NCBI RefSeq assembly: GCF_024397915.1 | Contig: NZ_CP073347.1 | Coordinates: 1,798,001 to 1,862,000 of the forward strand | From: Marinobacterium rhizophilum | GTDB taxonomy: Bacteria; Pseudomonadota; Gammaproteobacteria; Pseudomonadales; Balneatricaceae | Length of the DNA stretch: 64,000 bases | Direction of reading: 5' to 3' | Part shown: piece by piece, positions 25,566 to 34,180 of the stretch | How positions within the stretch are numbered: the stretch's first letter is position 1 | Layout of the letters: each line of letters starts with the position of its first letter | Made by a program: the position numbers and the translations under genes | The notes under the pieces: model-generated | Told to the model about the DNA's origin: nothing | What the model saw: the letters and a program-made list of their open reading frames with translations, nothing else | Databases searched by the model: none

Positions 25566-25768
25566 GATACGTACGGAAGCACTACTGCTAATGCCTGATG
25601 GTCTGAAGACCATTCGGAGATGGAACTGTGATTGTCGATAACACTCAGCTAAGCCCTCCCTTCCGACAAAGGTAGCTTCAACATAGCACAGTAAAATCCC
25701 CCTGTACCAGTAAAAAACCGGCTGGGCCGAAAATCCACCGCAGTGACCCTCGGCCAATCTGGCAAGGC

Positions 25769-26242
25769 TCAGTACGCGACGCGGGTAGCACCGGATGATT
25801 CGAGCAGACGCACACGCTCACCAGGACGAAAGAACTGACCGCCGTCCACTTCCTGAACCAGCGACAGGGTTTCGCCGTTATCCAGCCGCACGGTGATTTC
25901 CTGGCCCTGCTTGCGGGTCGCGGACGACTCTATCTTGTTGCCCAGCATGCCGCCAGCCACTGCACCGAGCACGGCCCCCACGGTACGGCCACTGCCGCCC
26001 CCCACATTGCTGCCGGCGATGCCTCCCACAATGGCGCCAGCCCCCGTGCCGACCACGCCATCGGTACGCCCCTCGATTACCACCGGCGTTACCGAATCCA
26101 CCACGCCATAGCGCACATAGTGCACCTGGCGCGCTTCTGAGCGCGAGTAGGTGGTGCCGGTCAGGCTGGGCCCGGCGCAGCCTGCCAGCAATACAGAACC
26201 GAGCACCAAAGCCACAGAACCTGAAACAGTTTTCATAGCCAC
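25769..26242 (-). CDS. SlyB/Pcp-like outer-membrane lipoprotein with glycine-zipper
   Basis: A 157-aa lipoprotein with signal peptide and lipobox LLAGC (Cys near residue 22). A Gly-rich zipper (residues ~62-103, GVVGTGAGAIVGGIAGSNVGGG and onwards) matches the glycine-zipper 2TM/SlyB family, which sits in the outer membrane and contributes to envelope integrity. The C-terminal part (GQEITVRLDNGETLSLVQE ... RPGERVRLLES) is a small beta-rich domain common in the family. ATG 26242 or 26236 can be the start. Confidence 0.88.
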   Translation of the reverse strand: MAMKTVSGSVALVLGSVLLAGCAGPSLTGTTYSRSEARQVHYVRYGVVDSVTPVVIEGRTDGVVGTGAGAIVGGIAGSNVGGGSGRTVGAVLGAVAGGMLGNKIESSATRKQGQEITVRLDNGETLSLVQEVDGGQFFRPGERVRLLESSGATRVAY

Positions 26243-26249
26243 ATCCTCA

Positions 26250-27371
26250 TTATCGAATTCTCAACACAATCTGACTGATCAATGACCAAATATACTCACG
26301 GATTTTGCGATGCCAGGGCCGCGCATGCCAGGCTTTTTCGGTCACCTCGCTGCAATGCTGCAAATCCGCATCGAGCATGGCCGTCACCTGGTCAACGAAC
26401 TGCGGCTCCCGAATTTCAACATTGGCCTCCAGGTTCCAGCGCAGGTTCCAGTGATCCAGGTTACAGGAGCCGATGGAGCTCCAGTCATCCACCACCCCCA
26501 CCTTGGCATGCAGAAACCGGGGCTGATACTCGAAAATCCTCACGCCGGCACTGAGCAGGCGCTGATAATACCGCTTGGAGGCATGAAACACCCAGGGCTG
26601 ATCGGTATAAGGCCCCGCCAGGATAAGCCTCACCTCCACACCCCGCAGCGCCGCCCGGCGCAGGGCCCGGCGCAGCGAGCGCGAGGGCATGAAGTAGGCG
26701 GTGGCAAGCCAGATACGCTCGCGGGACTGGTTCACCTGGCTCAGAAAACTCAGCTTGATCCCCTGCTGGTAGAGTCCCTCGGTGGTACAGACCTTCATCA
26801 GCGCCGTGCCCACCTCGGCTCCCTGCGCGCCCGGCGGCAGGCGTGTCGCCGTACAGCGCTGCCAGAGCGCATTGTAAAGCGCGATCAGATCGCACACCAC
26901 CGGGCCGCGCAGCGACAACATGACTTCGTGCCAGGGGCAGCCCGGGTGTTCGGACAGCCAGTACTCGTCCGTCAGACCGGTACCGCCGATAAACGCGCGG
27001 GACTGGTCGACAATCATCAACTTGCGATGATCACGGGCGAAGTTCTGCGTCAGTTTGCTCCATTTCAGCGGGTTGTAAACCAGGATCACCACCCCCGCCG
27101 CCTCCAGCCGCAAACGGTCCGGCTCCGACAGCTTGCGACCGCCAAAGCCGTCGATCATCAGACGGACCATCAGGCCACGCCGTGCCGCCGCGATCATCTC
27201 AATGATAAAACGATCCATGACCTGGCCCGAGGACACCAGGTAAAACTCCATCAGCACGCTGTGACTGGCGTGCCTGATCGCCTCAAGCATGACCGGAAAG
27301 AACTGCTCGCCATCCACGATCAGTTGTACCGCATTGCCCGCGCGCCACTTGAAACGCCTGCGATCGTGCAT
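26250..27371 (-). CDS. clsB: Cardiolipin synthase, ClsB-like (phospholipase D family)
   Basis: A 373-aa enzyme with two HKD motifs, HRKLMIVD (residues ~115-122) and HAKVGVVD (near residue 290), the catalytic pair of phospholipase-D-type phosphatidyltransferases. It lacks the two N-terminal membrane helices of ClsA, as ClsB does, and begins directly with the PLD domain (NAVQLIVDGEQFFPVMLEAI). It probably makes cardiolipin from phosphatidylglycerol or phosphatidylethanolamine at the inner membrane. It follows the ABC exporter gene by 27 bases and ends 7 bases before the SlyB-like lipoprotein, so the three may form an envelope operon. Confidence 0.88.
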   Translation of the reverse strand: MHDRRRFKWRAGNAVQLIVDGEQFFPVMLEAIRHASHSVLMEFYLVSSGQVMDRFIIEMIAAARRGLMVRLMIDGFGGRKLSEPDRLRLEAAGVVILVYNPLKWSKLTQNFARDHRKLMIVDQSRAFIGGTGLTDEYWLSEHPGCPWHEVMLSLRGPVVCDLIALYNALWQRCTATRLPPGAQGAEVGTALMKVCTTEGLYQQGIKLSFLSQVNQSRERIWLATAYFMPSRSLRRALRRAALRGVEVRLILAGPYTDQPWVFHASKRYYQRLLSAGVRIFEYQPRFLHAKVGVVDDWSSIGSCNLDHWNLRWNLEANVEIREPQFVDQVTAMLDADLQHCSEVTEKAWHARPWHRKIREYIWSLISQIVLRIR

Positions 27372-27398
27372 CCGTTCCTCCAGACAGGTTTGAGCGCC

Positions 27399-29180
27399 CT
27401 ACTGGTAATGCCCGTAAAGGCGGGCGTAAAGCCCGTTGCGATCCAGCAGCACCTCGTGGGGCCCCTCTTCGGCGATGCGGCCATCCTCGAACACATAAAC
27501 ATGGTCCGCCTGGCGCACCGCACTCAGGCGATGCGCCACGATCAGGGTGGTTCGCCCCACCAGGAAGTCACTGAGCGCCGCATGCAACCGGGCCTCGGTC
27601 TGGGCATCCAGCGCCGATGTGGCCTCATCCAGAATCACCACACTGGGGTCTGCCAGTACCATGCGCGCAATCGCCAGGCGCTGGCGCTGGCCACCGGAGA
27701 GGCGCACGCCCTGACGCCCGACCCGGGTATCCAGCGCCTGTTCCATGTCAGCGACAAAATCGCGCAACTGAGCAATCTCCAGCGCCTGCCACAGCTGGAC
27801 ATCCGTGTACTGCCGCCCCAGGGTGAGATTGCTGCGCACCGTGCCATTAAACAACGCCGGTTGTTGCAATACGGTGGCGACACGCTCGCGCACCCGATCC
27901 AGCCCAATCTCCTCGATGGGTACATCACCGTACAGAATCCGGCCGCTGCCCGTCGGATAGAGCCCGAGCAAGACCTGCACCAGCGTCGACTTGCCACCAC
28001 CGCTGGCACCCACCAGCGCGATCTTCTGCCCCGCCGGCACCGTCAGGCTGATGCCATTCAGCACATCCTGACCGGGCGCGTAACTAAAATGGACGGCTTG
28101 CAGCGCGACCGATACCGTCCTGTGCCCGGCGAAGGGGTCGCGCAGATGCGGATAGCGCGGTTCCTGTTGCAGCATTAACAGGCCATTGATGCGTGTCAGC
28201 GCCGCCTTGGCGGCATAGAAGGCATACTGCACTCCCAGGACCTCCTGCACCGGTCCCATCATGAACCAGAGATAGCCGAAGACTGCGATCATCTGCCCGA
28301 CACTCAGGTCCGAGAACACCACCATCAGCATCGACAGGGCGCGGAACAGATCAAACCCCACCAGAAACAGCATCATGCTGAAACGCGATGCCGCATCGCT
28401 GCGCCACTCGAAGGCCGCCGAGTGATCCCGCACCCGGCGGGCCTCGTCCACCATGCGGGACAGGTAATGCCGCTCCCGGTTGGAAGCCCGAATCTGCTGA
28501 ATGGCATCCAGAGTTTCGATAAGGGCATTCTGAAAGACTTCAAATGCCGCATTCTCATGCTTTTTAAGCTGTTTCACCTGCTTGCCAATGGCCATGGTCA
28601 GGGCGATCACCAGCGGATTGAGAAACAGAATAAAGAGTGCCAGCTGCCAGTGCATCCACAGCAAAATAACGGCGGTACCCACAATGGAGAGCAGCGCGAT
28701 CAGCAACTTGCTGACCGAGCCGCCGATGAACTTGTCCAGCGTATCGAGATCGGTGACAAAGTGGGACGTCACGGCGCCACTGCCCCGGGTTTCATACTCG
28801 GCCATGGAAATACGCTGCAACCGTTCCAGCATGTCGCTGCGAATGCGAAAAATAATGTCCTTGGACACCAGCGTAAACTGGCGCGCCTGCCAGACCCCCA
28901 GCACCAGCGCGATGGCCCGCAGCACAACCGTGACCAGCAGTATTGCCAGAATATAGAGCACAGGCCCCTGCCAGCTCGCCGGCACCAGCGGGTTGATCAG
29001 GCCAATCAGCGGGCCGGGCTTGTCGAGCAGAACCTCGTCAACCAGCAGCGGCATCAGCAGGGGCAAGGGTACCGACGCGAGGGTCGCCAGCAAGGCGATC
29101 AGATTCGCCAGCACCAGCTCCCGGCGATGCTCCAGCGCAATGCGTGCAATGCGCTCCCACTCGTAGGTCACTGTATCCAT
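27399..29180 (-). CDS. ABC exporter, fused permease-ATPase (MsbA-like)
   Basis: A 593-aa half-transporter. The N-terminal ~310 residues hold about six membrane helices (LVLANLIALLATLASVPLPLLMPLLVDEVL; VLYILAILLVTVVLRAIALVL). The C-terminal ATPase shows Walker A GASGGGKST, signature LSGGQRQRLAIARM, Walker B VVILDEATSALD and the switch His in IVAHRLSAV. It would work as a homodimer exporting a lipid or hydrophobic substrate. The likely operon with a cardiolipin synthase suggests a lipid role (inference). Confidence 0.9.
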   Translation of the reverse strand: MDTVTYEWERIARIALEHRRELVLANLIALLATLASVPLPLLMPLLVDEVLLDKPGPLIGLINPLVPASWQGPVLYILAILLVTVVLRAIALVLGVWQARQFTLVSKDIIFRIRSDMLERLQRISMAEYETRGSGAVTSHFVTDLDTLDKFIGGSVSKLLIALLSIVGTAVILLWMHWQLALFILFLNPLVIALTMAIGKQVKQLKKHENAAFEVFQNALIETLDAIQQIRASNRERHYLSRMVDEARRVRDHSAAFEWRSDAASRFSMMLFLVGFDLFRALSMLMVVFSDLSVGQMIAVFGYLWFMMGPVQEVLGVQYAFYAAKAALTRINGLLMLQQEPRYPHLRDPFAGHRTVSVALQAVHFSYAPGQDVLNGISLTVPAGQKIALVGASGGGKSTLVQVLLGLYPTGSGRILYGDVPIEEIGLDRVRERVATVLQQPALFNGTVRSNLTLGRQYTDVQLWQALEIAQLRDFVADMEQALDTRVGRQGVRLSGGQRQRLAIARMVLADPSVVILDEATSALDAQTEARLHAALSDFLVGRTTLIVAHRLSAVRQADHVYVFEDGRIAEEGPHEVLLDRNGLYARLYGHYQ

Positions 29181-29354
29181 GCAGGGTATCGGTCTCCTCG
29201 TTCGCCCTTGGCATCATAGCCAATTCAGCCTGGCCAAACACGCAAAAGCCCCGCAGAATCGCCGATTGCGCGCACCACCGGCACACAGGACTCGACGTAA
29301 CGCCGGCAAGACAGTAACGTATATGCCCTGCGCAAACCTGCACAAGAGAATTCA

Positions 29355-30635
29355 ATGGAAAGCATCACCCTGCAACCTGTCGCCCGCGTCAACGGCGAAG
29401 TCCAGATTCCCGGCTCCAAGAGCCTGTCCAACCGCATTCTGCTGCTGGCGGCGCTGGCCGAAGGCAGCACCCACATTACCAACCTGCTGGACAGTGACGA
29501 CGTACGCCACATGCTCACCGCCCTCCAGCAACTGGGTGTGAACTATCAGCTGTCGGACGACCGTCTTAGTTGCACGGTACAAGGCATCGGCGGCAGCTTT
29601 GCCAGCACCGGCGCCGAGTTGTTCCTCGGCAACGCGGGCACCGCCATGCGCCCCCTGACCGCAGCACTGTGCCTGGGCCAGGGAGAATTCCAGCTGACGG
29701 GCGAGCCGCGCATGTATGAGCGCCCGATCCTGGACCTGGTAGATGCACTGCGGGCACTGGGAGCTGATATCAGCTACCTGAAGGATGAAGGCTACCCGCC
29801 GCTGAAGATTCGCGCCAACGGCCTGCAGGGCGGAACGGTCAAGATTCGCGGCAATATCTCCAGCCAGTTCCTTACCGCCTTGCTGATGGTCGCCCCCCTG
29901 GCCCAGGACGACCTGGTCATCGAAATGGACGGCGAGCTGGTGTCCAAGCCCTATATCGACATTACCCTGCACGCCATGCGCAGCTTCGGCGTCGAGGTCG
30001 AAAACGACAATTACCAGCGCTTTCACATCAAGGGTCAGCAGTGCTACCGCGCACCCGGTGAAATCATGGTGGAAGGCGATGCCTCGTCGGCGTCCTATTT
30101 TCTTGCCGCGGCCGCCATCGCCGGCGGCACCATTCGTGTTCATGGCGTGGGCAGCGACAGCGTGCAGGGCGACCGGCTCTTCGCCGATGTACTCGAACAG
30201 ATGGGTGCCCGCGTGACCTGGGGCCCCACCTGGATTGAAGTCACCCGCGGCACACTCAAGGGCGTGGACCTGGACATGAACCACATTCCCGATGCCGCCA
30301 TGACCATCGGCACCGCCGCCCTGTTTGCCGAGGGCCCCACGGCCATTCGCAACATTTACAACTGGCGCGTCAAGGAAACCGACCGCCTCAGCGCCATGGC
30401 CACCGAGTTGCGCAAGGTCGGTGCCACCGTGGTGGAGGGCGAGGACTTTATCGAGATCACGCCGCCTGCAAAGCTGACGACCGCGGCCATCGATACCTAC
30501 GACGATCACCGCATGGCGATGTGCTTCTCGCTGGTCGCGCTGAGCGATACGCCGGTCACCATCAATGACCCGGGCTGCACGGCCAAGACCTTCCCGCAGT
30601 ACTTCTCGCTGTTCAAGACCATCTGCCAGGACTGA
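29355..30635 (+). CDS. aroA: 3-phosphoshikimate 1-carboxyvinyltransferase (EPSP synthase)
   Basis: A 426-aa cytoplasmic enzyme of the shikimate pathway joining shikimate-3-phosphate and phosphoenolpyruvate. The substrate-binding GSKSLSNR motif, LFLGNAGTAMRPLTAAL, EPRMYERPI and the C-terminal DDHRMAM and GCTAKTFPQYF are all present. It resembles the class I (E. coli-like) enzyme and is not fused to prephenate dehydrogenase as in some pseudomonads. It stands alone here, away from serC, cmk and rpsA. Confidence 0.97.
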   Translation: MESITLQPVARVNGEVQIPGSKSLSNRILLLAALAEGSTHITNLLDSDDVRHMLTALQQLGVNYQLSDDRLSCTVQGIGGSFASTGAELFLGNAGTAMRPLTAALCLGQGEFQLTGEPRMYERPILDLVDALRALGADISYLKDEGYPPLKIRANGLQGGTVKIRGNISSQFLTALLMVAPLAQDDLVIEMDGELVSKPYIDITLHAMRSFGVEVENDNYQRFHIKGQQCYRAPGEIMVEGDASSASYFLAAAAIAGGTIRVHGVGSDSVQGDRLFADVLEQMGARVTWGPTWIEVTRGTLKGVDLDMNHIPDAAMTIGTAALFAEGPTAIRNIYNWRVKETDRLSAMATELRKVGATVVEGEDFIEITPPAKLTTAAIDTYDDHRMAMCFSLVALSDTPVTINDPGCTAKTFPQYFSLFKTICQD

Positions 30636-30760
30636 GCCTGGCACGCTGCCACCCTCCCTGCGGGCACAGCCTGTCCGCAGGGGCCTCCCCACCCAATTCC
30701 CTGAAACATTCCAGACGGCACAGACTCAAACGGGCATAACCACAGCCGAGTGCCTGTCCG

Positions 30761-31153
30761 ATGATTCACCACGCCACGCAACGCCGTCCGACTACTGCAC
30801 TGAGCCTGCCTGTGCTCCTCCTGCTGCTGAGCTGCGGCCTGTTCAGTGGCCCGACCCTGGCCGATCAGCTGCATATCCGGGGCAAGCTGTTTCGCGATGG
30901 CGACTCGGTGATACAGCTGTTGCAACATGCAGGGCAGCCGCTGTGGGTCAGCCCGATCGGCTATCGCTGCAGCTCACGTTTTGATCGCCGACACTACCGC
31001 CGGTATGAGCGCCGCCACGGGCATGATCGCTGTCGTTACCGCCTTGCGGCCGAGCGCTGGACCTACATCGACGCCGGCAAGGAAATCCGCGTAACCATCG
31101 TCGACGACACCATCGATGCCATCGACTGGAAGTTCAAGGGGCACAGCTGGTAG
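30761..31153 (+). CDS. Small secreted protein, unknown
   Basis: A 130-aa protein with a hydrophobic signal segment (residues ~14-34, LPVLLLLLSCGLFSGPTLA) that probably ends ALA-like at LADQ. The mature part begins with a DSVIQLLQHAGQP segment seen in small periplasmic DUF2845-like proteins, then a very basic Arg/His/Tyr-rich stretch (RRHYRRYERRHGHDR) and a short beta-rich tail. Two Cys (one before and one after the basic stretch) could form a disulfide. Function not known. Confidence 0.7.
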   Translation: MIHHATQRRPTTALSLPVLLLLLSCGLFSGPTLADQLHIRGKLFRDGDSVIQLLQHAGQPLWVSPIGYRCSSRFDRRHYRRYERRHGHDRCRYRLAAERWTYIDAGKEIRVTIVDDTIDAIDWKFKGHSW

Positions 31154-31206
31154 CCCTCGATAATGGCGCCCGACTTCCTGCATGGCAGCGGGGCCAGACC
31201 GGCAGC

Positions 31207-31515
31207 CTAGTGGGAACCGCCCATGCAATCGGGAGACGTCGGCGCCTGCTGCTGCCGCGCCTGCCATTCCTCGGTTGTGTAGAGGTGCATCGACAGCGCA
31301 TGTATCGGGTTGCTCATTTCGTGGCTAAGCAGCCCGAAGATAAGCTGATGCCGCTGCACCAGCCGCTTGCCGGCAAAATCATCCGACACCAGCACCAGCT
31401 TGAAATGGCTTTCCGTCGCCGGCCCCGAGTGCATGTGGCTTTCGTTTTCGATATCCAGCTGCACGATATTCAGCCCCTGGCTGAGTTTTTGCTCGATAAT
31501 TGCCTGTACGCTCAT
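31207..31515 (-). CDS. bolA: BolA-family protein
   Basis: A 102-aa cytoplasmic protein. The BolA fold segments LDIENESHMHSGPATESHFKLVLVSDDF and FAGKRLVQRHQLIFGLLSHEM...IHALSMHLYT are clear, including the conserved His residues that bind [2Fe-2S] with monothiol glutaredoxins. BolA proteins take part in iron sensing and stress morphology. Its start overlaps the stop of the DUF3422 gene by four bases, so the two are coupled. bolA proper rather than the paralogue ibaG is likely because of the long C-terminal tail. Confidence 0.93.
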   Translation of the reverse strand: MSVQAIIEQKLSQGLNIVQLDIENESHMHSGPATESHFKLVLVSDDFAGKRLVQRHQLIFGLLSHEMSNPIHALSMHLYTTEEWQARQQQAPTSPDCMGGSH

Positions 31516-32903
31516 TTTTTCTCTGCCTGTTTGGCCGACCCGCGCCTTGCTTCTGCACTGCGCTCTTCCCGGGCCAGCTCATGAAAATGTTTATGAATAC
31601 GCCGGGTCACAAACCACACCGTACCCAGCACCAGCGGAACCGATACGCCCACGGCCAGGTCCTTGTTCAGCGGCACACCGGCATCATAGACCGCGGTAAT
31701 AATATGCTTGAGCAGGCCGACGCTGTAATAGCTGATCGCTGCCACAGACAGACCCTCGACGGTGTGCTGCATCATCAGCTGGATGCGCGAACGCCGGTCC
31801 ATCGACGCCAGCAAGGCCCTGTTCTGCCCCTGGATCGACAGCTCGACGCGGGTGCGCATCATGTCCGAGACGCGGTCTATGCGCCGGGACAGGTCCTCCA
31901 GCCGCCGCCCCACCGTCTCGCAGGTGCGCACCGCCGGCGTCACCCGCCGAGTGATGAATTCGGTGAGGGTCAGGTGCCCGGAGACTTCATCTTCGTTGAG
32001 TTCATCCAGGCGCTTGAGCACCAGTTCATGGTACGCCCGGGTAGCGCTGAAACGAAAGGTCGACTGGGCGCGAAAGTCTTCGACCCGTGCCGCCATGGCG
32101 GTAAGCTCCGCCAGGATTACCGCCTCGTCCAGATCTGCGTTCCCGGCCAGGCGCCGGGTGATATCGGCAAGACCCGCATCCATGACCGACAGCTCGGGGG
32201 CAATGCTGCGCGCCAGCGGCATGCCGAGCAGCATTAGCAGCCGGTAGGTCTCGATTTCCAGCAGGCGCTGCATAAGCCGGCCGAGCTGGCTCGGTGACAT
32301 GCCGCGGTTGTACACCAGAAAACGCCCGAAACCATCGCTGTGCAGCCTGAAGCTGGTCCATATATGGGCATCCCCCTGCTGCGGACTGCTGCCAATCAGG
32401 CGCATGCCCTCGAAGTTGCGTTTGGCCTGGGGCAGCAGCTGCTTGCCCTCCAGCTCGCTATACTCGAAAGCAACATGGAAGGCACCCACCACGGCACCAT
32501 GCAATTGATCCAGCCAGCCCGGGGGCAGCAGCGCCAGAGCCGTAAGGGCGAAGGGCGCATCGGCAGCGGGTATGGCGGCATCGACCGCACCCAGGTGGAT
32601 AAAGGTATAGGCCACGAACTCCATATGGGTTTCGCGCCTTACCCGCAGGTCCCCGAAATCCTGCTGAAAGCAGCTGCTGTCCTGCGCCGGTACCGGTGCA
32701 CCGAACAGCTCGCACAACGCCTGCAGATGGCGAAACTGCCGTGCCCGCTCGGACTCCGGGCACAGCACCGCCAGGTGCGTAACCCTGGCGGGCGCCTGAA
32801 TCTGCTGAAACGGACGCGAATGCAGCTCGTCGTACAGGGACGCACGCAGCGGGTGCAGCTCGAACCCGGGTTGATTCGTTACAGTCTGGGTGAGGTCGGT
32901 CAT
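31512..32903 (-). CDS. DUF3422-family membrane protein
   Basis: A 463-aa protein beginning HPLRASLYDELHSRPFQ, the hallmark of the DUF3422 family. The long central part is helical (VETCEAVGRR-like VRTCETVGRRLEDLSRRIDRVSDMMRTRVELSIQGQNRALLASMDRRSR), and one or two hydrophobic helices sit near the C-terminus (GVSVPLVLGTVWFVTRRI). The family has no assigned function; the arrangement suggests an inner-membrane protein with a large cytoplasmic part. It is translationally coupled to bolA by a four-base overlap. Confidence 0.88.
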   Translation of the reverse strand: MTDLTQTVTNQPGFELHPLRASLYDELHSRPFQQIQAPARVTHLAVLCPESERARQFRHLQALCELFGAPVPAQDSSCFQQDFGDLRVRRETHMEFVAYTFIHLGAVDAAIPAADAPFALTALALLPPGWLDQLHGAVVGAFHVAFEYSELEGKQLLPQAKRNFEGMRLIGSSPQQGDAHIWTSFRLHSDGFGRFLVYNRGMSPSQLGRLMQRLLEIETYRLLMLLGMPLARSIAPELSVMDAGLADITRRLAGNADLDEAVILAELTAMAARVEDFRAQSTFRFSATRAYHELVLKRLDELNEDEVSGHLTLTEFITRRVTPAVRTCETVGRRLEDLSRRIDRVSDMMRTRVELSIQGQNRALLASMDRRSRIQLMMQHTVEGLSVAAISYYSVGLLKHIITAVYDAGVPLNKDLAVGVSVPLVLGTVWFVTRRIHKHFHELAREERSAEARRGSAKQAEKK

Positions 32904-33045
32904 GCCTGGACTCCTTTCGCTGAACGGCTATTGATACCCTGCAACCCCGCTGGACTCAATGCTGCCAAGGTACCGGCGACCAAGGCACCATTGACAGGCT
33001 CCAAGCCAGCCGCCATACCCTCAAGCCAGCAATTTTCGGGCCTGA

Positions 33046-33411
33046 TCACTCTTGCAGCGGCGCCAGCAGCAGCGGGCTGGAAGACAGGTCAATCGCCATC
33101 AGCTGCGGCTGCAGCTCGAACCAGCCATCAAACAGCTCAATACTGAGACCGGCCGGCCAATGGTCGGCAAACTCGTCCCAGGCCGACAGCTCGTTCTCGA
33201 ACATCTGCCGCCAGTGTCGTTGCACGGCTGCATCAAAGTCCGTTTCGCTAAAGACTTCATCGATCAGGTACAGCGTCCCCTCGGCCCGCAATGCCGCCAG
33301 GCTGGTGTCTGGATCCGACTCCTGAGCGACATCGGCAGGCAGCGAGCCGACCCAGTCGGCAAACGGCTGGCGCGGCAGCAGCGCAAAGGCCGCACGGTTT
33401 AACAGTTTCAT
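33046..33411 (-). CDS. Hypothetical 121-aa protein
   Basis: A small acidic protein with no signal peptide or membrane helix, containing many Trp (FADWVGSLPADV; HWRQMFENELSAWDEFADHWP; FDGWFELQPQLMAIDLSS). I do not recognise the family. The spacing of Trp and acidic residues resembles small soluble regulators, but nothing specific can be said. It is divergent from the 224-aa orphan at 33469, with 57 bases between the starts. Confidence 0.65.
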   Translation of the reverse strand: MKLLNRAAFALLPRQPFADWVGSLPADVAQESDPDTSLAALRAEGTLYLIDEVFSETDFDAAVQRHWRQMFENELSAWDEFADHWPAGLSIELFDGWFELQPQLMAIDLSSSPLLLAPLQE

Positions 33412-33468
33412 GGTTGCCTCTCTCGCTTTTCGATATACTTTTCAATCACTTTTACGACCCCGTGCCCC

Positions 33469-34143
33469 ATGCTGATTCGAGTTTTGCCCGCCCTCAACCA
33501 CCGAGATCACTGGATCGGCCTGTGCCAGCGCGAATCGCCCTATTGCTTTATAGAAACCCCGGAGTGCCTGGTGGACTTCCAGACCGGCTTTCTGCAGATC
33601 ACGCTGCTTGGCAGCGCGATACGCGATGGCCGCGAAGCGGTAAAATTCAGCCTGGGTTCGCGCCAGTCACTGGAACCCGCCTGGGCCCTGATCAGGGCCT
33701 GCAACTGGCGCCTGGACAAGCTCATCGAGGGCCTGGAATCACTGGATTTTCGCAGCAATGTACGGGACAACTCTCTGCTGGGCGTGCATACCGACTTGAG
33801 TGTAAGGCGTTATTTTGCCCGCGAACGACACATCAGTTCGCCCTCCCGCCTGGGGCTGCTCGCGCCACTGCAGCAGAACCCGGATCTTTGGGATAGCCAC
33901 AACCTCTGCCGTCTGCTGGCCAATGATCAGTGGCAGGACCTGCGGTTCATACCGGCATCTGACACCCCCGACAACGAAAACGGCAGTACTCTGCTGCTGC
34001 AGGCTCTGGATGCCCCCGAACACTGGCTGGGTCTTTGGCGCAACGGACGCCTCTACCTGCTGCACCGACGCCAGGCCGTCGCCAGCCTGGTACCAGACCT
34101 GCGGCCGCCACAGCCAAGACTGCAGCAGCCGCCGGCTTTTTAA
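33469..34143 (+). CDS. Hypothetical 224-aa protein
   Basis: A soluble protein with no signal peptide; the sequence ends in a Pro-rich tail (RPPQPRLQQPPAF). No catalytic motif is evident. It contains WIGLCQRESPYCFIETPECLVDF near the start and a segment LGLLAPLQQNPDLWDSHNLCRLLAND in the middle. I do not recognise a family. It is convergent with mksB, whose stop is 37 bases away, so it is probably unrelated to the condensin operon. Confidence 0.65.
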   Translation: MLIRVLPALNHRDHWIGLCQRESPYCFIETPECLVDFQTGFLQITLLGSAIRDGREAVKFSLGSRQSLEPAWALIRACNWRLDKLIEGLESLDFRSNVRDNSLLGVHTDLSVRRYFARERHISSPSRLGLLAPLQQNPDLWDSHNLCRLLANDQWQDLRFIPASDTPDNENGSTLLLQALDAPEHWLGLWRNGRLYLLHRRQAVASLVPDLRPPQPRLQQPPAF

Positions 34144-34180
34144 GCCAGCCGGCGGCAAAGCGTCTGCATCTCCTGGCGGC

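Noticed and set aside
33046..34180. Search for a JetD/MksG nuclease beside mksB
   Set aside because: The two small genes here show no Toprim-like or DUF2220-like motifs, and one is convergent to mksB. No nuclease candidate was seen on either side of the operon.
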